Part shown: positions 1 to 8,107 of the stretch, in pieces
Numbering within the stretch: position 1 is the first letter of the stretch
Layout: each line of letters starts with the position of its first letter
NCBI GenBank assembly: GCA_937880755.1
Contig: CALGRX010000014.1
Span: forward strand, 1-48,197
Direction of reading: 5' to 3'
Length of the DNA stretch: 48,197 nt
DNA from: an uncultured Clostridia bacterium
GTDB taxonomy: Bacteria; Bacillota; Clostridia; Christensenellales; UBA3700
Program-made: the position numbers and the translations under genes
Notes under the pieces: model-generated
Seen by the model: the letters and a program-made list of their open reading frames with translations, nothing else
Database searches by the model: none
Told to the model about the DNA's origin: nothing

Positions 1-2
1 AT

Positions 3-248
3 ATGAGATTGACGTATAAGGGTGAAGACCAAGACGTTATTATACATTACTATAAGAAATATTATTACGAATATGACTATATAAAACAAGAGTATATCAT
101 GGATAAGCCACTGCCACTCGGGAAAATAAAGGAGCCTGGAAGGTTCCAAGTAATAGTGGAGTTTTATCGAGATCCAAAAGATTTGGAACATTATGAAAAC
201 CGTGTTTATAAAGAATATATAAATATTGACGTTATTTGGAAGGAGTAG
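3..248 (+). CDS. Small hypothetical protein, possibly 5'-truncated
   Basis: An 81-codon reading frame begins two bases into the window, so the true start may lie upstream and this may be the end of a longer gene. The product is rich in Tyr, Lys and Glu, has no hydrophobic segment and shows no motif I recognise. It ends three bases before the start of the large exported protein and is read in the same direction, so the two are probably co-transcribed. The Shine-Dalgarno site of that next gene (GGAAGGAG) overlaps its last codons. Function unknown. Confidence 0.5.
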   Translation: MRLTYKGEDQDVIIHYYKKYYYEYDYIKQEYIMDKPLPLGKIKEPGRFQVIVEFYRDPKDLEHYENRVYKEYINIDVIWKE

Positions 249-251
249 GAT

Positions 252-3200
252 ATGAGAGAGACTACAAAAGATAAAAAATTTAGTTTTTTGATAATATTAT
301 TGTTTATGGCATTATTGTTAGGGTTAATATGCTTTACATTGCCAATTCAAGAAGTATATGCAAAAACAATAGAGACAAAAGTAGCTTATCTGACGGAATT
401 CGATTACGGTTTTACCGATACAGATAACCCTAATGGGATTGAGTTGCAAAGATACGCCGAAAACAATTATGGCAAAAACGCAATTTATACTTATGATAAT
501 CAGATGAGGATAGAAATAGATAGTTCGGATGATATAATCAAATTCGTACCGGAAGAATTGTTCAAAAGAGAATGTACAGTACAACATATCGGCAAAGAGT
601 ACGGCTTTTTTATAGAAACGAGAAAACTACTTGGCAACAACATGTTGTTGTCGACGGTTGTTTTATTTGACGTTACTATCAATGATGATATGTTAAATGA
701 GGAATCGTTATCTCATTTGAAAATAAAAATACAGCCAATAGTTCAGGCAGATTTTGCCTATGTAGAAAGAGGCGATGAAGTTACTTATTCTTTAGGAATA
801 CAAACTGATACTTTTTTTAAGAATAATTATGCGTTAGATTTGTTTATAACTTATCCTGATATAGGAGATGAATTTATTGTTGCGGTTCCTACATTATATC
901 GAATCAACGAAATGCGTTGGGCGATTGAACCAAAGCAACATAACAGATATTATATGACCAATGTGTCCAATATAACGTCATTGTATAATATGAATGGATA
1001 TAATGTCTCCGATGAAGAATATGTGCCACAAGAAGATATGGGCTGTTTTTTTAGTCAAACAGACTTTACTTACGAAGGTATGTTTTTGCAACCGGGGACT
1101 TTTGCGGTTGATGAGTTTGGTTCTATTATGTTCAACGTTACCGCGGGCACATTTGATATTCTAGATGCTACTGTAGGACTTAGCTCGGTGTTCAAAGCTA
1201 TTCCAATTGCAGGACATGTGTTGACTGCGTTGGACGTAGTAAGTAGCATAGCTAAAATTCAAGAAGAATTCAAAATGCAAACAGTGAGTGAAAGTAGAAC
1301 GACATCATATACTGCTTTTGCCAACAACAAAGAACAACAGATTGCAATGGGTGGACTTATTAAAGATTCTGCCGTAGCTGTTGTCGGTAACGGTAAACAA
1401 CTCTTGTTTGACACTAATGATTATGTTGAGTTTGACTATCAGGTTAATTGTCAAGATCCAAACGTAGACACCCTATATGCCACTATTATAAATATAGGCA
1501 TGGTTGCTGTAGAAAACAAAGACCACAATACGCAAATGGGGGAGATACAATATTTTAGTAATTCGTTTACAAACAAGTTGAAAAATAAAGAAGGTCAATA
1601 TAAAGAAATTAGGAACTATGAGTTGAATGAACTATCACAAAGCTTTGATTTAACTATACTACCTAATCAAGACAGTATAATTCGATTGCAGCCACAGCGT
1701 AGCGGATTTTATCAATTTGACATTAAATATAATCCCTATTCAAAATTTATTATTTATGAAAACATTGAAGGAGTAGAAACCTCATATAACAACAATAGCA
1801 ATATTGTTTGTCAAAGTCAGTATATCAATGACAGTTCAACGAGTGGACAAATATATTTAGATAATAATAAGACGTACTATTTACGTGTTGATCTAAAAAA
1901 CAAAGCGTCGATTGACAACATCATAACACGATATGGAATAGCATATATGGACGTAGAGTTTATCCCTCAGCAAGTCGTACTTGGAAACAATGCGTTCAAT
2001 TCAAATAGCCAAGATAGTTATGTTCAATTCGTAAGTGCCAATCGAACAAATTATAGATTCACATTAAGTGATGACGATGTGCAAATGTATTTGTTGGATG
2101 AAAATTTAAATATTGTTGAAACTGCTACAAACAACGAATTGCTATTAATTTTGGAGGCAGGCGCAATTAATTATTTGAGAATAGACAAACAATCGGCTTC
2201 CGTAGAGACGTTCAATCTAATTATTAGGGATGAAATGAACGTATCGCTGTCAAATATAGACGGAATAGAAGAGAGCATTGAGAGCAATCTTGTAATAAGT
2301 AGTCAGGAGACAGTAAGCTTACCAAATATATCTAAGACGGGTTATGTGTTTGAAGGTTGGTGGACAAGTTTAGATATATTGGGAGTTAAGATCGATGAGA
2401 ATAATATTTTGCAATATTTTGCACCAACCATGACATTATATGCTCGTTGGACGCCAATACAATATTCTATTCATTTCAATACTTGCGGCGGAGATGCAAT
2501 TGCCGATATGCATTATATTAAAGAGCATAGTGTTCTTTTGCCTACAACCGCACAAAAACAAGGCTTTGTTTTTGGCGGATGGTTTGATAATGAAGAGCTA
2601 AGTGGTGACGCAATAGCTGTTCTTCCAAGTGGAAGCACAGGGGACAAAACTTTTTATGCAAAATGGATAAAAGAAAAATTTGATGTTGTATTAAACGTCA
2701 ATTCGGCAAGTACTGATTACATTGCAGCGTCGATAGAAAGGAACGTCCAAACGGTATATTACGGATTTACTTATCAATTACCAGTTCCGGTATTAGACGG
2801 TTTCATTTTTGTTGGGTGGTATGATGGAAATGTAAAATATAGCGATAGGAACGGAGCTAGTTTATCTGCATATACCAACGAGAACGATATAACTCTTGTT
2901 GCAAAATGGGAAAGAGAAAAATATTACATAAAAATCAATATAAATGATAATTCTTATAAATGGCTGACAAAAAACGGAGACGATTTTATATTTTCCGACA
3001 ACAAAGAACATGTAGAAAATATAGTGGGATTGTGTCCTAATTGCTATATTTTATCGCAAATAGCAAAAGGAGGAGAGACGGCACATAATATTAAACAATG
3101 CCTATATAAAGAAGGATATAAATATCAATATATGATTTTAAATGAAGACGATCCTACAACGCTTGCTTGTTGGAACGGGCTTGCTTTTGGTGAAAGTTTT

Positions 3201-5057
3201 GGAGATGGGGATATTGTTGAAATATATCCTTATTATGAGGTAGAAAAGGACTTTAAAATTATCGTTATAGACGAAGAGAATGTTTTGATAGAAAACATAT
3301 CGGCAGATTTTGGATGTAATATAGTATATAACAATCATCCTACCAAAATTGGACACGATTTTAGCAACTATGTAGTGGCTAATAACAGTCTGAACGATCG
3401 TTATAACAATACGGTATTTGCAAAAGGTAGCATTTTTGATTATACAACGATGCCTGATTTGTCTGTAAATGAAGAACTGGATGGTTGTGCTATTTATATT
3501 GAACCGATGTTTTCGCCAGCTGAATATCAAGTAACTTTAGACGGTATCGCTGCGGAAAACAAAAAAACTGTGATATATGGTCAAGCGTATAATGTAAGTT
3601 CTGGTAATGCTTTCCCTGTACCTGAGAAGAAAGGATATGAATTTAACGGATGGTGCAATCAAAATGGTCAGGAGCGAATAACTGATGGGCAAGGAAATAC
3701 TAATGGAAATTGGAATATAGCCAATGACTGTACGCTATATCCTAGTTGGGTATGTAAGCAATATACAATTACATACAATCTAGACGGCGGCAACTTGGAA
3801 CTAACCTTTCCAAAATCTTATACAATAGAGACTGCGGTTAGTTTGCCGATACCAACTAAATATGGTTATAAATTCAATGGTTGGTCACAGAATGGTATTC
3901 CAGTGAATAATATTCCGAAAGGAAGCATAGGCGACCTAAATTTAACTGCGCAATGGATTGGAGCTCTAACAAACATCACGGCAGCCGGTACTTATACTGT
4001 AAACAATGAAATTGCAATAGTAGACTTCAGTAGAGCAGGCACTTACGCAAAAGTACTAATCTATGTGGGTACGAATGTTAGAGAAATTTCTTTTTTAGGA
4101 AACACAAGTAATGTTATGTCATACAAAAGTATAGTTGTCAATTCACGTTCTACAACGTTGACTATGCGACTGAAAAATGTGAACATTGTTGGGCAGAACA
4201 ATATGCCAGCCATTAACGCAATTTATTGTAGCAAATTGATTTTGGAATCTGTTGGGGAAAACAGGATAAAGTCAGGATTGGTTACAAGCAATAATAGAAG
4301 CAATCCTGCGGCGTTAACATGTTTAGATATAGATATAAAAGGTGATAGACTATATGCCACGGGCTCCTCGACATTAGGTTTTGACGGTAATGATGGATTA
4401 CATGCAGATTCAGGCATATTAGGCGGAGGAATAAATCCCGAGCACACATATATTATGAACATAACTATACAACATCTAGAATGTAAGGGCGGGAATGGAG
4501 GAATAGGTGTAAAGGGAGCAGCAGGACTCAATGCTACATCAGTACCTGCAAAAGCAAAAGATGGAAAAGTTGGAGAAACTGGTTATACAGGTGGCAATGG
4601 TGCTAATGGTGGAAATGGTGGAGACGGAGGTTATGGAATATTTTATTTTGGAAACATTAATATTTCCAACAATTCGGCAGTCAATGCAATTGGAGGCAAC
4701 GGTGGAGCTGGTGGTGCAGGTGGCAAAGGAGGCACAGGCGGCACAGGTGGCGAAGGCGGCGATGGTAAATTCCTAGTAGCAGGAAAAGCCGGAGGTACAG
4801 GCGGCACAGGTGGCAAAGGAGGCAATGGTGGCGATGGTGGTTATGGTGCATATGGCATACTTTTCAATACAATTTCTGGAAACTATACCTCTGTTACCGG
4901 ACATGGTGGAGTAGGTGGAACTGGTGGCGCCGGTGGAGCTGGTGGTGCCGGCGGACTAGGAGGTTTCCATATGAATAGCTCGGAAAGACACGCCACTGGT
5001 GCAACAGGTAATGCTGGAATTAGTGGTAGCAACGGAGAGGATGGTAACGTTATTTAA
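252..5057 (+). CDS. Large secreted protein with InlB-type repeats and a glycine-rich C-terminus
   Basis: A 1601-residue exported protein. Residues 1-37 form a signal peptide: charged start, a hydrophobic stretch around 10-30, then a likely cleavage site near VYA-K. Residues 38-690 resemble nothing I know. From about 690 to 1235 there are several repeats of the Listeria-Bacteroides (InlB B / Flg_new) type, recognisable by GYxFxGW followed some 25-40 residues later by LYARW, FYAKW, LVAKW, LYPSW or LTAQW. About 1240-1400 may be a beta-rich domain. Residues about 1412-1601 are dominated by GG-x repeats such as GGNGGAGGAGG, like polyglycine-II or PGRS-type modules. There is no LPxTG sorting motif or C-terminal membrane segment, so attachment to the cell is unexplained. 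Such repeats occur in adhesins and other surface proteins; the exact role is unknown. The Shine-Dalgarno site GGAAGGAG fixes the start. The gene is AT-rich compared with the core genes to the right. Confidence 0.8.
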   Translation: MRETTKDKKFSFLIILLFMALLLGLICFTLPIQEVYAKTIETKVAYLTEFDYGFTDTDNPNGIELQRYAENNYGKNAIYTYDNQMRIEIDSSDDIIKFVPEELFKRECTVQHIGKEYGFFIETRKLLGNNMLLSTVVLFDVTINDDMLNEESLSHLKIKIQPIVQADFAYVERGDEVTYSLGIQTDTFFKNNYALDLFITYPDIGDEFIVAVPTLYRINEMRWAIEPKQHNRYYMTNVSNITSLYNMNGYNVSDEEYVPQEDMGCFFSQTDFTYEGMFLQPGTFAVDEFGSIMFNVTAGTFDILDATVGLSSVFKAIPIAGHVLTALDVVSSIAKIQEEFKMQTVSESRTTSYTAFANNKEQQIAMGGLIKDSAVAVVGNGKQLLFDTNDYVEFDYQVNCQDPNVDTLYATIINIGMVAVENKDHNTQMGEIQYFSNSFTNKLKNKEGQYKEIRNYELNELSQSFDLTILPNQDSIIRLQPQRSGFYQFDIKYNPYSKFIIYENIEGVETSYNNNSNIVCQSQYINDSSTSGQIYLDNNKTYYLRVDLKNKASIDNIITRYGIAYMDVEFIPQQVVLGNNAFNSNSQDSYVQFVSANRTNYRFTLSDDDVQMYLLDENLNIVETATNNELLLILEAGAINYLRIDKQSASVETFNLIIRDEMNVSLSNIDGIEESIESNLVISSQETVSLPNISKTGYVFEGWWTSLDILGVKIDENNILQYFAPTMTLYARWTPIQYSIHFNTCGGDAIADMHYIKEHSVLLPTTAQKQGFVFGGWFDNEELSGDAIAVLPSGSTGDKTFYAKWIKEKFDVVLNVNSASTDYIAASIERNVQTVYYGFTYQLPVPVLDGFIFVGWYDGNVKYSDRNGASLSAYTNENDITLVAKWEREKYYIKININDNSYKWLTKNGDDFIFSDNKEHVENIVGLCPNCYILSQIAKGGETAHNIKQCLYKEGYKYQYMILNEDDPTTLACWNGLAFGESFGDGDIVEIYPYYEVEKDFKIIVIDEENVLIENISADFGCNIVYNNHPTKIGHDFSNYVVANNSLNDRYNNTVFAKGSIFDYTTMPDLSVNEELDGCAIYIEPMFSPAEYQVTLDGIAAENKKTVIYGQAYNVSSGNAFPVPEKKGYEFNGWCNQNGQERITDGQGNTNGNWNIANDCTLYPSWVCKQYTITYNLDGGNLELTFPKSYTIETAVSLPIPTKYGYKFNGWSQNGIPVNNIPKGSIGDLNLTAQWIGALTNITAAGTYTVNNEIAIVDFSRAGTYAKVLIYVGTNVREISFLGNTSNVMSYKSIVVNSRSTTLTMRLKNVNIVGQNNMPAINAIYCSKLILESVGENRIKSGLVTSNNRSNPAALTCLDIDIKGDRLYATGSSTLGFDGNDGLHADSGILGGGINPEHTYIMNITIQHLECKGGNGGIGVKGAAGLNATSVPAKAKDGKVGETGYTGGNGANGGNGGDGGYGIFYFGNINISNNSAVNAIGGNGGAGGAGGKGGTGGTGGEGGDGKFLVAGKAGGTGGTGGKGGNGGDGGYGAYGILFNTISGNYTSVTGHGGVGGTGGAGGAGGAGGLGGFHMNSSERHATGATGNAGISGSNGEDGNVI
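4486..5030 (+). repeat. In-gene glycine-codon low-complexity repeats
   Basis: Short degenerate units built on GGTGGC, GGAGGC and GGCACAGGC repeat through the 3' end of the large exported protein gene, densest at about 4690-4830 and 4905-4960. They encode the GG-x tracts. Near-identical units in tandem favour slippage and recombination, so the length of this part may vary between strains. The long minus-strand proline-rich frames here are shadows of these repeats. Confidence 0.75.
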
Positions 5058-5165
5058 ACATAAAGATATTTCTTAAGTGAGCACTTGTGGATTTTTATGC
5101 CATCGGAGTAATTTATGATTGTAGACGCATCAATATAGGAACTATAATAATAAATAGTATTTTCA

Positions 5166-5217
5166 AACACCCCCTTGCTTTGAAAAGCAATTAAGCGTTG
5201 TCAATGCTGGGGGTGTT
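5166..5217. terminator. Branched inverted-repeat structure between convergent genes
   Basis: AACACCCCC (5166-5174) pairs perfectly with GGGGGTGTT (5209-5217). Between the arms lies a second perfect hairpin, TTGCTT (5175-5180) with AAGCAA (5185-5190), and a weaker one at about 5193-5207. The whole can fold as a three-way junction. It lies between the large exported protein gene and the convergent recombinase gene, so a terminator role is likely, though the T-tract after it is poor. Confidence 0.5.
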
Positions 5218-5307
5218 ACTATTGTTTAATATAGTATAAACAAATCACTAGTGTAATAAAATTTTCACAACTTAGCAATTTTTTGTGCCAAACTTTATTG
5301 ATAAGAT

Positions 5308-6195
5308 TTATAGCTTGTTACGGTAATTGTACTTTTTAAGCACTTGCTTTTTTCGGTTTGTAGAAACTTCGGTATATATTTGCGTTGTAGCGACGCTGGC
5401 GTGGCCCAATATCTCTTGTACGGAGCGCAAATCGGCGCCGTTAGAAAGCAAGTTGGTCGCAAAGGTGTGCCTGAGATAATGCGGCGTGGATTTGACTTCC
5501 AGTTTGGCTTTCTTGATATACTTTGCGTAGATATCTTCAATACCGTGTATAGAAATTGGATTGCCGTATCTATTGATGAAAAGATAATTGCCTCCGCACT
5601 TTTTTCTTTGCTTAATGAGAGCCGTCAACCTGTTCCACGTTATGGGCGACGATATGTATATCAAACGTTGTTTTCGTCCTTTCCCGTGTATGAGCAGCGT
5701 GCGTTCCGACGCAATGACGTCTTCCAAAGTAAGAGCAGCCGCCTCGCCGATTCTTATCCCAGTACTTATCAACAAATCTATTAGCGCCGCATCCCTCACG
5801 TAAGACTGCCTGGCAAAATCGCTAAGCCCGGTAGTGTCTACGTTAAAACAATCCAGTATTTTAACCACGTCCGATTTAGCTAAAGTTTTAGGTAAACGCT
5901 TTTCTTGCTTAAACTTGAACTTCATATTATAAAAAGGCGAGCGTTCAATCATTTCACGCTCCACCAAAAAATTATAGTAGTTTTTTAGGGTAATGATTTT
6001 GCGACGGATAGAAGAGTCCTTTAATTGCAGTTCGTTTTTCAAATACGATATATAAGAGCATATATCGCTCGGTTGCTCCTTAGTTTCTTCAAATGCATAA
6101 TATTGCCTCAAATCGCCTCTATAAGCATTTAGTGACTTGATTGATAGATTTTTTGTGGTTTGTAGATATTTTATAAACGTTTCAATATTTTTCAT
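5308..6195 (-). CDS. Tyrosine recombinase (XerC/XerD-like), probable invertase of the adjacent cassette
   Basis: A complete 295-residue tyrosine recombinase. The N-terminal core-binding (SAM-like) domain spans about 1-90. The catalytic domain holds all expected residues: R148 in STGIRIGE, K172 in IHGKGRKQR, H239 and R242 in PHYLRHTFAT, H265 in LGHAS and nucleophile Y274 in TQIYTEV. Size and layout match chromosomal Xer and phase-variation integrases rather than larger phage integrases. The Shine-Dalgarno site AAGGAG lies 7 bases before the ATG. It is divergent from the methyltransferase gene and lies just outside a 1.7 kb segment flanked by 30-bp perfect inverted repeats, which makes it the likely enzyme that flips that segment (inference). 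The housekeeping XerC or XerD role is an alternative, but the accessory, AT-rich setting argues against it. Confidence 0.9.
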   Translation of the reverse strand: MKNIETFIKYLQTTKNLSIKSLNAYRGDLRQYYAFEETKEQPSDICSYISYLKNELQLKDSSIRRKIITLKNYYNFLVEREMIERSPFYNMKFKFKQEKRLPKTLAKSDVVKILDCFNVDTTGLSDFARQSYVRDAALIDLLISTGIRIGEAAALTLEDVIASERTLLIHGKGRKQRLIYISSPITWNRLTALIKQRKKCGGNYLFINRYGNPISIHGIEDIYAKYIKKAKLEVKSTPHYLRHTFATNLLSNGADLRSVQEILGHASVATTQIYTEVSTNRKKQVLKKYNYRNKL

Positions 6196-6227
6196 ATAAT
6201 TTCTCCTTATAATTTTTTATTATATCA

Positions 6228-6256
6228 TTGCAAATTATATCAAAATATGATAAAAT
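6228..6256 (+). promoter_or_regulatory. Promoter outside the left inverted repeat
   Basis: A -35 box TTGCAA (6228-6233), a 17-bp spacer and an extended -10 TGaTAAAAT (TG at 6248, box 6251-6256). Transcription would start near 6263, seven bases before the inverted repeat, so the promoter itself is not part of the invertible DNA. It now reads into the methyltransferase gene. Confidence 0.7.
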
Positions 6257-6269
6257 TTACTTAAAGTAA

Positions 6270-6299
6270 CTACTAATTATTTTGGTAAAATAGGAATGG
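6270..6299 (+). repeat. Left inverted repeat (IRL) of the invertible cassette
   Basis: Thirty bases starting CTACTAATTATTTTGG and ending AAAATAGGAATGG. They match the reverse complement of 7966-7995 without a mismatch. The ATG at 6296-6298 is the start codon of the methyltransferase. Identity stops one base after that codon on the inner side. On the outer side it decays into an imperfect match (ATTTACTTAAAGTA against ATTTGCTTAAAATA). Confidence 0.92.
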
Positions 6300-7021
6300 A
6301 AACACAAAAAAATATAAGCGACCAAGCCAAAAAGAACTATTCTGCCAATACTCCTTGGCCCAATGCTGATGAATGGCACAGCAAAACATTTCAAGCTATT
6401 AATAATATTGTCAATAAAGAATTAGCAAAATTTGACAATGAAAATGCTATCATTTTAAATGCTGGTTCTGGAGGAACAAATTATAACCATAAAGGGAGAT
6501 TTATACATCTTGACATAATTGAATCATATATAAATAAATATCCAAACTATATTGTTGCCTCAATTGATAATATACCATTAGAAAGTGATAGTGTTGATAT
6601 TATAATATGTGTTGGAAGCGTAATAAATTATGCAGACTGTCAAAAAAGCTTAAAAGAATTTTCTAGAGTGTTAAAAGCTAACGGTATTTTAATTTTGGAA
6701 TTTGAACGAAGCAATAGTGGTGAATTCTTGTTTACAGGAAATCATAATAAGCAAGTATTTTCAAACTCATATATTTATAATAATCAAAAACATATACTTT
6801 GGATGTATAATGAAAAACATGTCATAAAAATAATGCGCTGCAACAATTTGAAGACAATAAGAAAATATCGTTTTCACACATTTTCTACACTTTTATATAG
6901 GTTGGGCTTATCAGAAAAAAGTGCTGCTAAATACATAAAGGCAGATAAAATTTTTGCCCCAATTTCATATCCGCTAGCACATAATTGTATTTTAATTTCT
7001 AAAAAAATTTCTAAAGTATAA
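6296..7021 (+). CDS. SAM-dependent methyltransferase, class I, in the invertible cassette
   Basis: A 241-residue class I methyltransferase. Motif I is IILNAGSGG (about 52-60), followed by an acidic residue at the end of strand 2 (IHLDI, D73) and the post-I/motif II stretch DIIICVGSVIN near 100-111. The rest resembles the Methyltransf_11/25 group, which acts on small molecules, lipids or sugars; the substrate cannot be told. The start codon lies inside the left 30-bp inverted repeat and no later in-frame ATG lies near the N-terminus. AGGA directly abuts the ATG, a spacing too short for a normal ribosome binding site, so initiation may be unusual. The gene is very AT-rich. Its last 30 bases overlap the 3' end of the convergent cassette gene. 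In the orientation seen here it is the gene joined to the promoter. Confidence 0.75.
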   Translation: METQKNISDQAKKNYSANTPWPNADEWHSKTFQAINNIVNKELAKFDNENAIILNAGSGGTNYNHKGRFIHLDIIESYINKYPNYIVASIDNIPLESDSVDIIICVGSVINYADCQKSLKEFSRVLKANGILILEFERSNSGEFLFTGNHNKQVFSNSYIYNNQKHILWMYNEKHVIKIMRCNNLKTIRKYRFHTFSTLLYRLGLSEKSAAKYIKADKIFAPISYPLAHNCILISKKISKV

Positions 7022-7969
7022 AATCATTGTTATTATTCCAGATACAACAGAAATGGTTGATGAAAATACTTTGAATATATTGGTAATATCAAAAATAACT
7101 GCTAAACAACTTAAAACACTTATTGCTAGCCATAAAATTAAAAATAGTGTATTAAAAATATACTTCTCTATTTTCTTTTTGACCGTAATTGGTTCTATAT
7201 TTATATTCTGACATTTCCCAGCTTCAAAAATCGGACAACTTACAAGGGATAGGCTGTTAATATTAGACTTTTGTGGAGAGATTTCCCGGTTAATCTTAGA
7301 TAGTAAATCAGAAATTGTATTATCAACTTTTGTTGAATCGATATATTTTTTATACCATGTACCATAATGACAAACATACAATTCTTCCACGATTCTTAAG
7401 TATTCCGAGGGAGTAATGGAAGCGTTCAAGTTAGAGCTTGAGACACTTTTAATAGCCATTGCAAATGCTTGATAATTATTTTCAAAATTAGGCTGGTAAT
7501 ATGGATACGACAATATTACAAAATTTTCTAGTGAAAGCATTTTTCTAAAATAATTGCTATCCGCATCACAATAAATACCATTAATTTGCAATAAAGATAT
7601 TTCCGTTATAATATATTTGATATGTGATTTGTTCTTAATAGCTTTGTTTGATATTTCTTCAATACACAATTGATAAAACATATAAAAAGCACATTGATTA
7701 CGTATTTTTGTACAAATGTAGTCAATAACTAAAGTTTCTGTTTTAGGTAAGTATCCAAATTCTGCAAAACCAAACAACTCATCATTTAGATATAAATTAT
7801 AGAAAAAAAGTTGTCTATTCTCGTTTTTCGTATTTGATAGGATATGTTCTTTTATTTGGTTGGTATTTGTATATGACGTCTCAATATCTATTGTAGATAA
7901 ATAGATTTCTATTGCGTTTTCAATATCTTTTTTTCTTTTTGCCGTTTCAATTATTTTAAAACTTGCCAT
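6992..7969 (-). CDS. GNAT-like protein with two C-terminal membrane segments, in the invertible cassette
   Basis: A 325-residue protein. Residues about 1-160 have a layout suggesting an N-acetyltransferase (GNAT) fold, for example FGFAEFGYL and ETLVIDYICT followed by helices, but the acetyl-CoA loop is not clear, so this is tentative. Two hydrophobic segments at about 273-293 and 301-318 would anchor the C-terminus in the membrane. The chosen start is the ATG at 7969 inside the right inverted repeat, the exact counterpart of the methyltransferase start. The 13 extra upstream codons are open but begin with TTG and have no ribosome site. No good promoter precedes it, so it is probably silent in this orientation and would be expressed after inversion. 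Its 3' end overlaps the methyltransferase gene tail to tail. Confidence 0.6.
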   Translation of the reverse strand: MASFKIIETAKRKKDIENAIEIYLSTIDIETSYTNTNQIKEHILSNTKNENRQLFFYNLYLNDELFGFAEFGYLPKTETLVIDYICTKIRNQCAFYMFYQLCIEEISNKAIKNKSHIKYIITEISLLQINGIYCDADSNYFRKMLSLENFVILSYPYYQPNFENNYQAFAMAIKSVSSSNLNASITPSEYLRIVEELYVCHYGTWYKKYIDSTKVDNTISDLLSKINREISPQKSNINSLSLVSCPIFEAGKCQNINIEPITVKKKIEKYIFNTLFLILWLAISVLSCLAVIFDITNIFKVFSSTISVVSGIITMILYFRNFFRN

Positions 7970-7995
7970 TCCTATTTTACCAAAATAATTAGTAG
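7966..7995 (-). repeat. Right inverted repeat (IRR) of the invertible cassette
   Basis: Exact inverted copy of 6270-6299. It contains the start codon (7967-7969, minus strand) of the GNAT-like gene. The outer flank (7996-8016) is an imperfect copy of the left flank in which the promoter -10 region is altered (TATGAGATTT where the left has TATGATAAAATTT), and no -35 box is at the right distance. Confidence 0.92.
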
Positions 7996-8055
7996 ATATT
8001 TTAAGCAAATCTCATAATTAGACTATAAATTAGGAGGGGAATTAAAAAGTGTTTT

Positions 8056-8097
8056 CCAAAAAAATAAGCCCCAGCTGAACCTTTTTAGGGTTCAACT
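8056..8097 (-). terminator. Terminator downstream of tRNA-Ser(UGA)
   Basis: On the minus strand CAGTTGAACC pairs with GGTTCAGCTG (one G-U pair) around a short A-rich loop, followed a few bases later by a run of seven T. It follows the tRNA-Ser gene and separates it from the invertible cassette. Confidence 0.8.
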
Positions 8098-8107
8098 GAG
8101 TCCCATT

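Larger units (their letters stand above)
6270..7995. mobile_element. Predicted invertible two-gene cassette (phase-variation switch)
   Basis: Perfect 30-bp inverted repeats bound a 1.7 kb segment with two convergent genes that both start inside the repeats. A complete tyrosine recombinase gene lies directly outside on the left, and one strong promoter lies outside the left repeat. Inversion would place the rightward gene's start codon exactly where the leftward one was, keeping promoter, leader and ribosome entry the same while exchanging the protein made. The arrangement recalls recombinase-driven phase variation, but as a gene exchange rather than a flipping promoter. The inversion itself is inference. 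Confidence 0.75.

Noticed and set aside
4223..4825. Long minus-strand and alternate-frame ORFs over the glycine-rich part of the exported protein
   Set aside because: They are proline-rich or Glu/Val-rich shadows of GGN repeats, have no ribosome sites and lie inside a convincing gene.
7970..8008. 13-codon upstream extension of the GNAT-like gene
   Set aside because: It begins with TTG, has no ribosome site and crosses the inverted repeat; the ATG inside the repeat matches the start of the partner gene.
8031..8079. Good Shine-Dalgarno (AGGAGGGG) followed by a GTG
   Set aside because: The frame is only nine codons long and runs into the tRNA terminator; possibly a gene remnant but not supportable.
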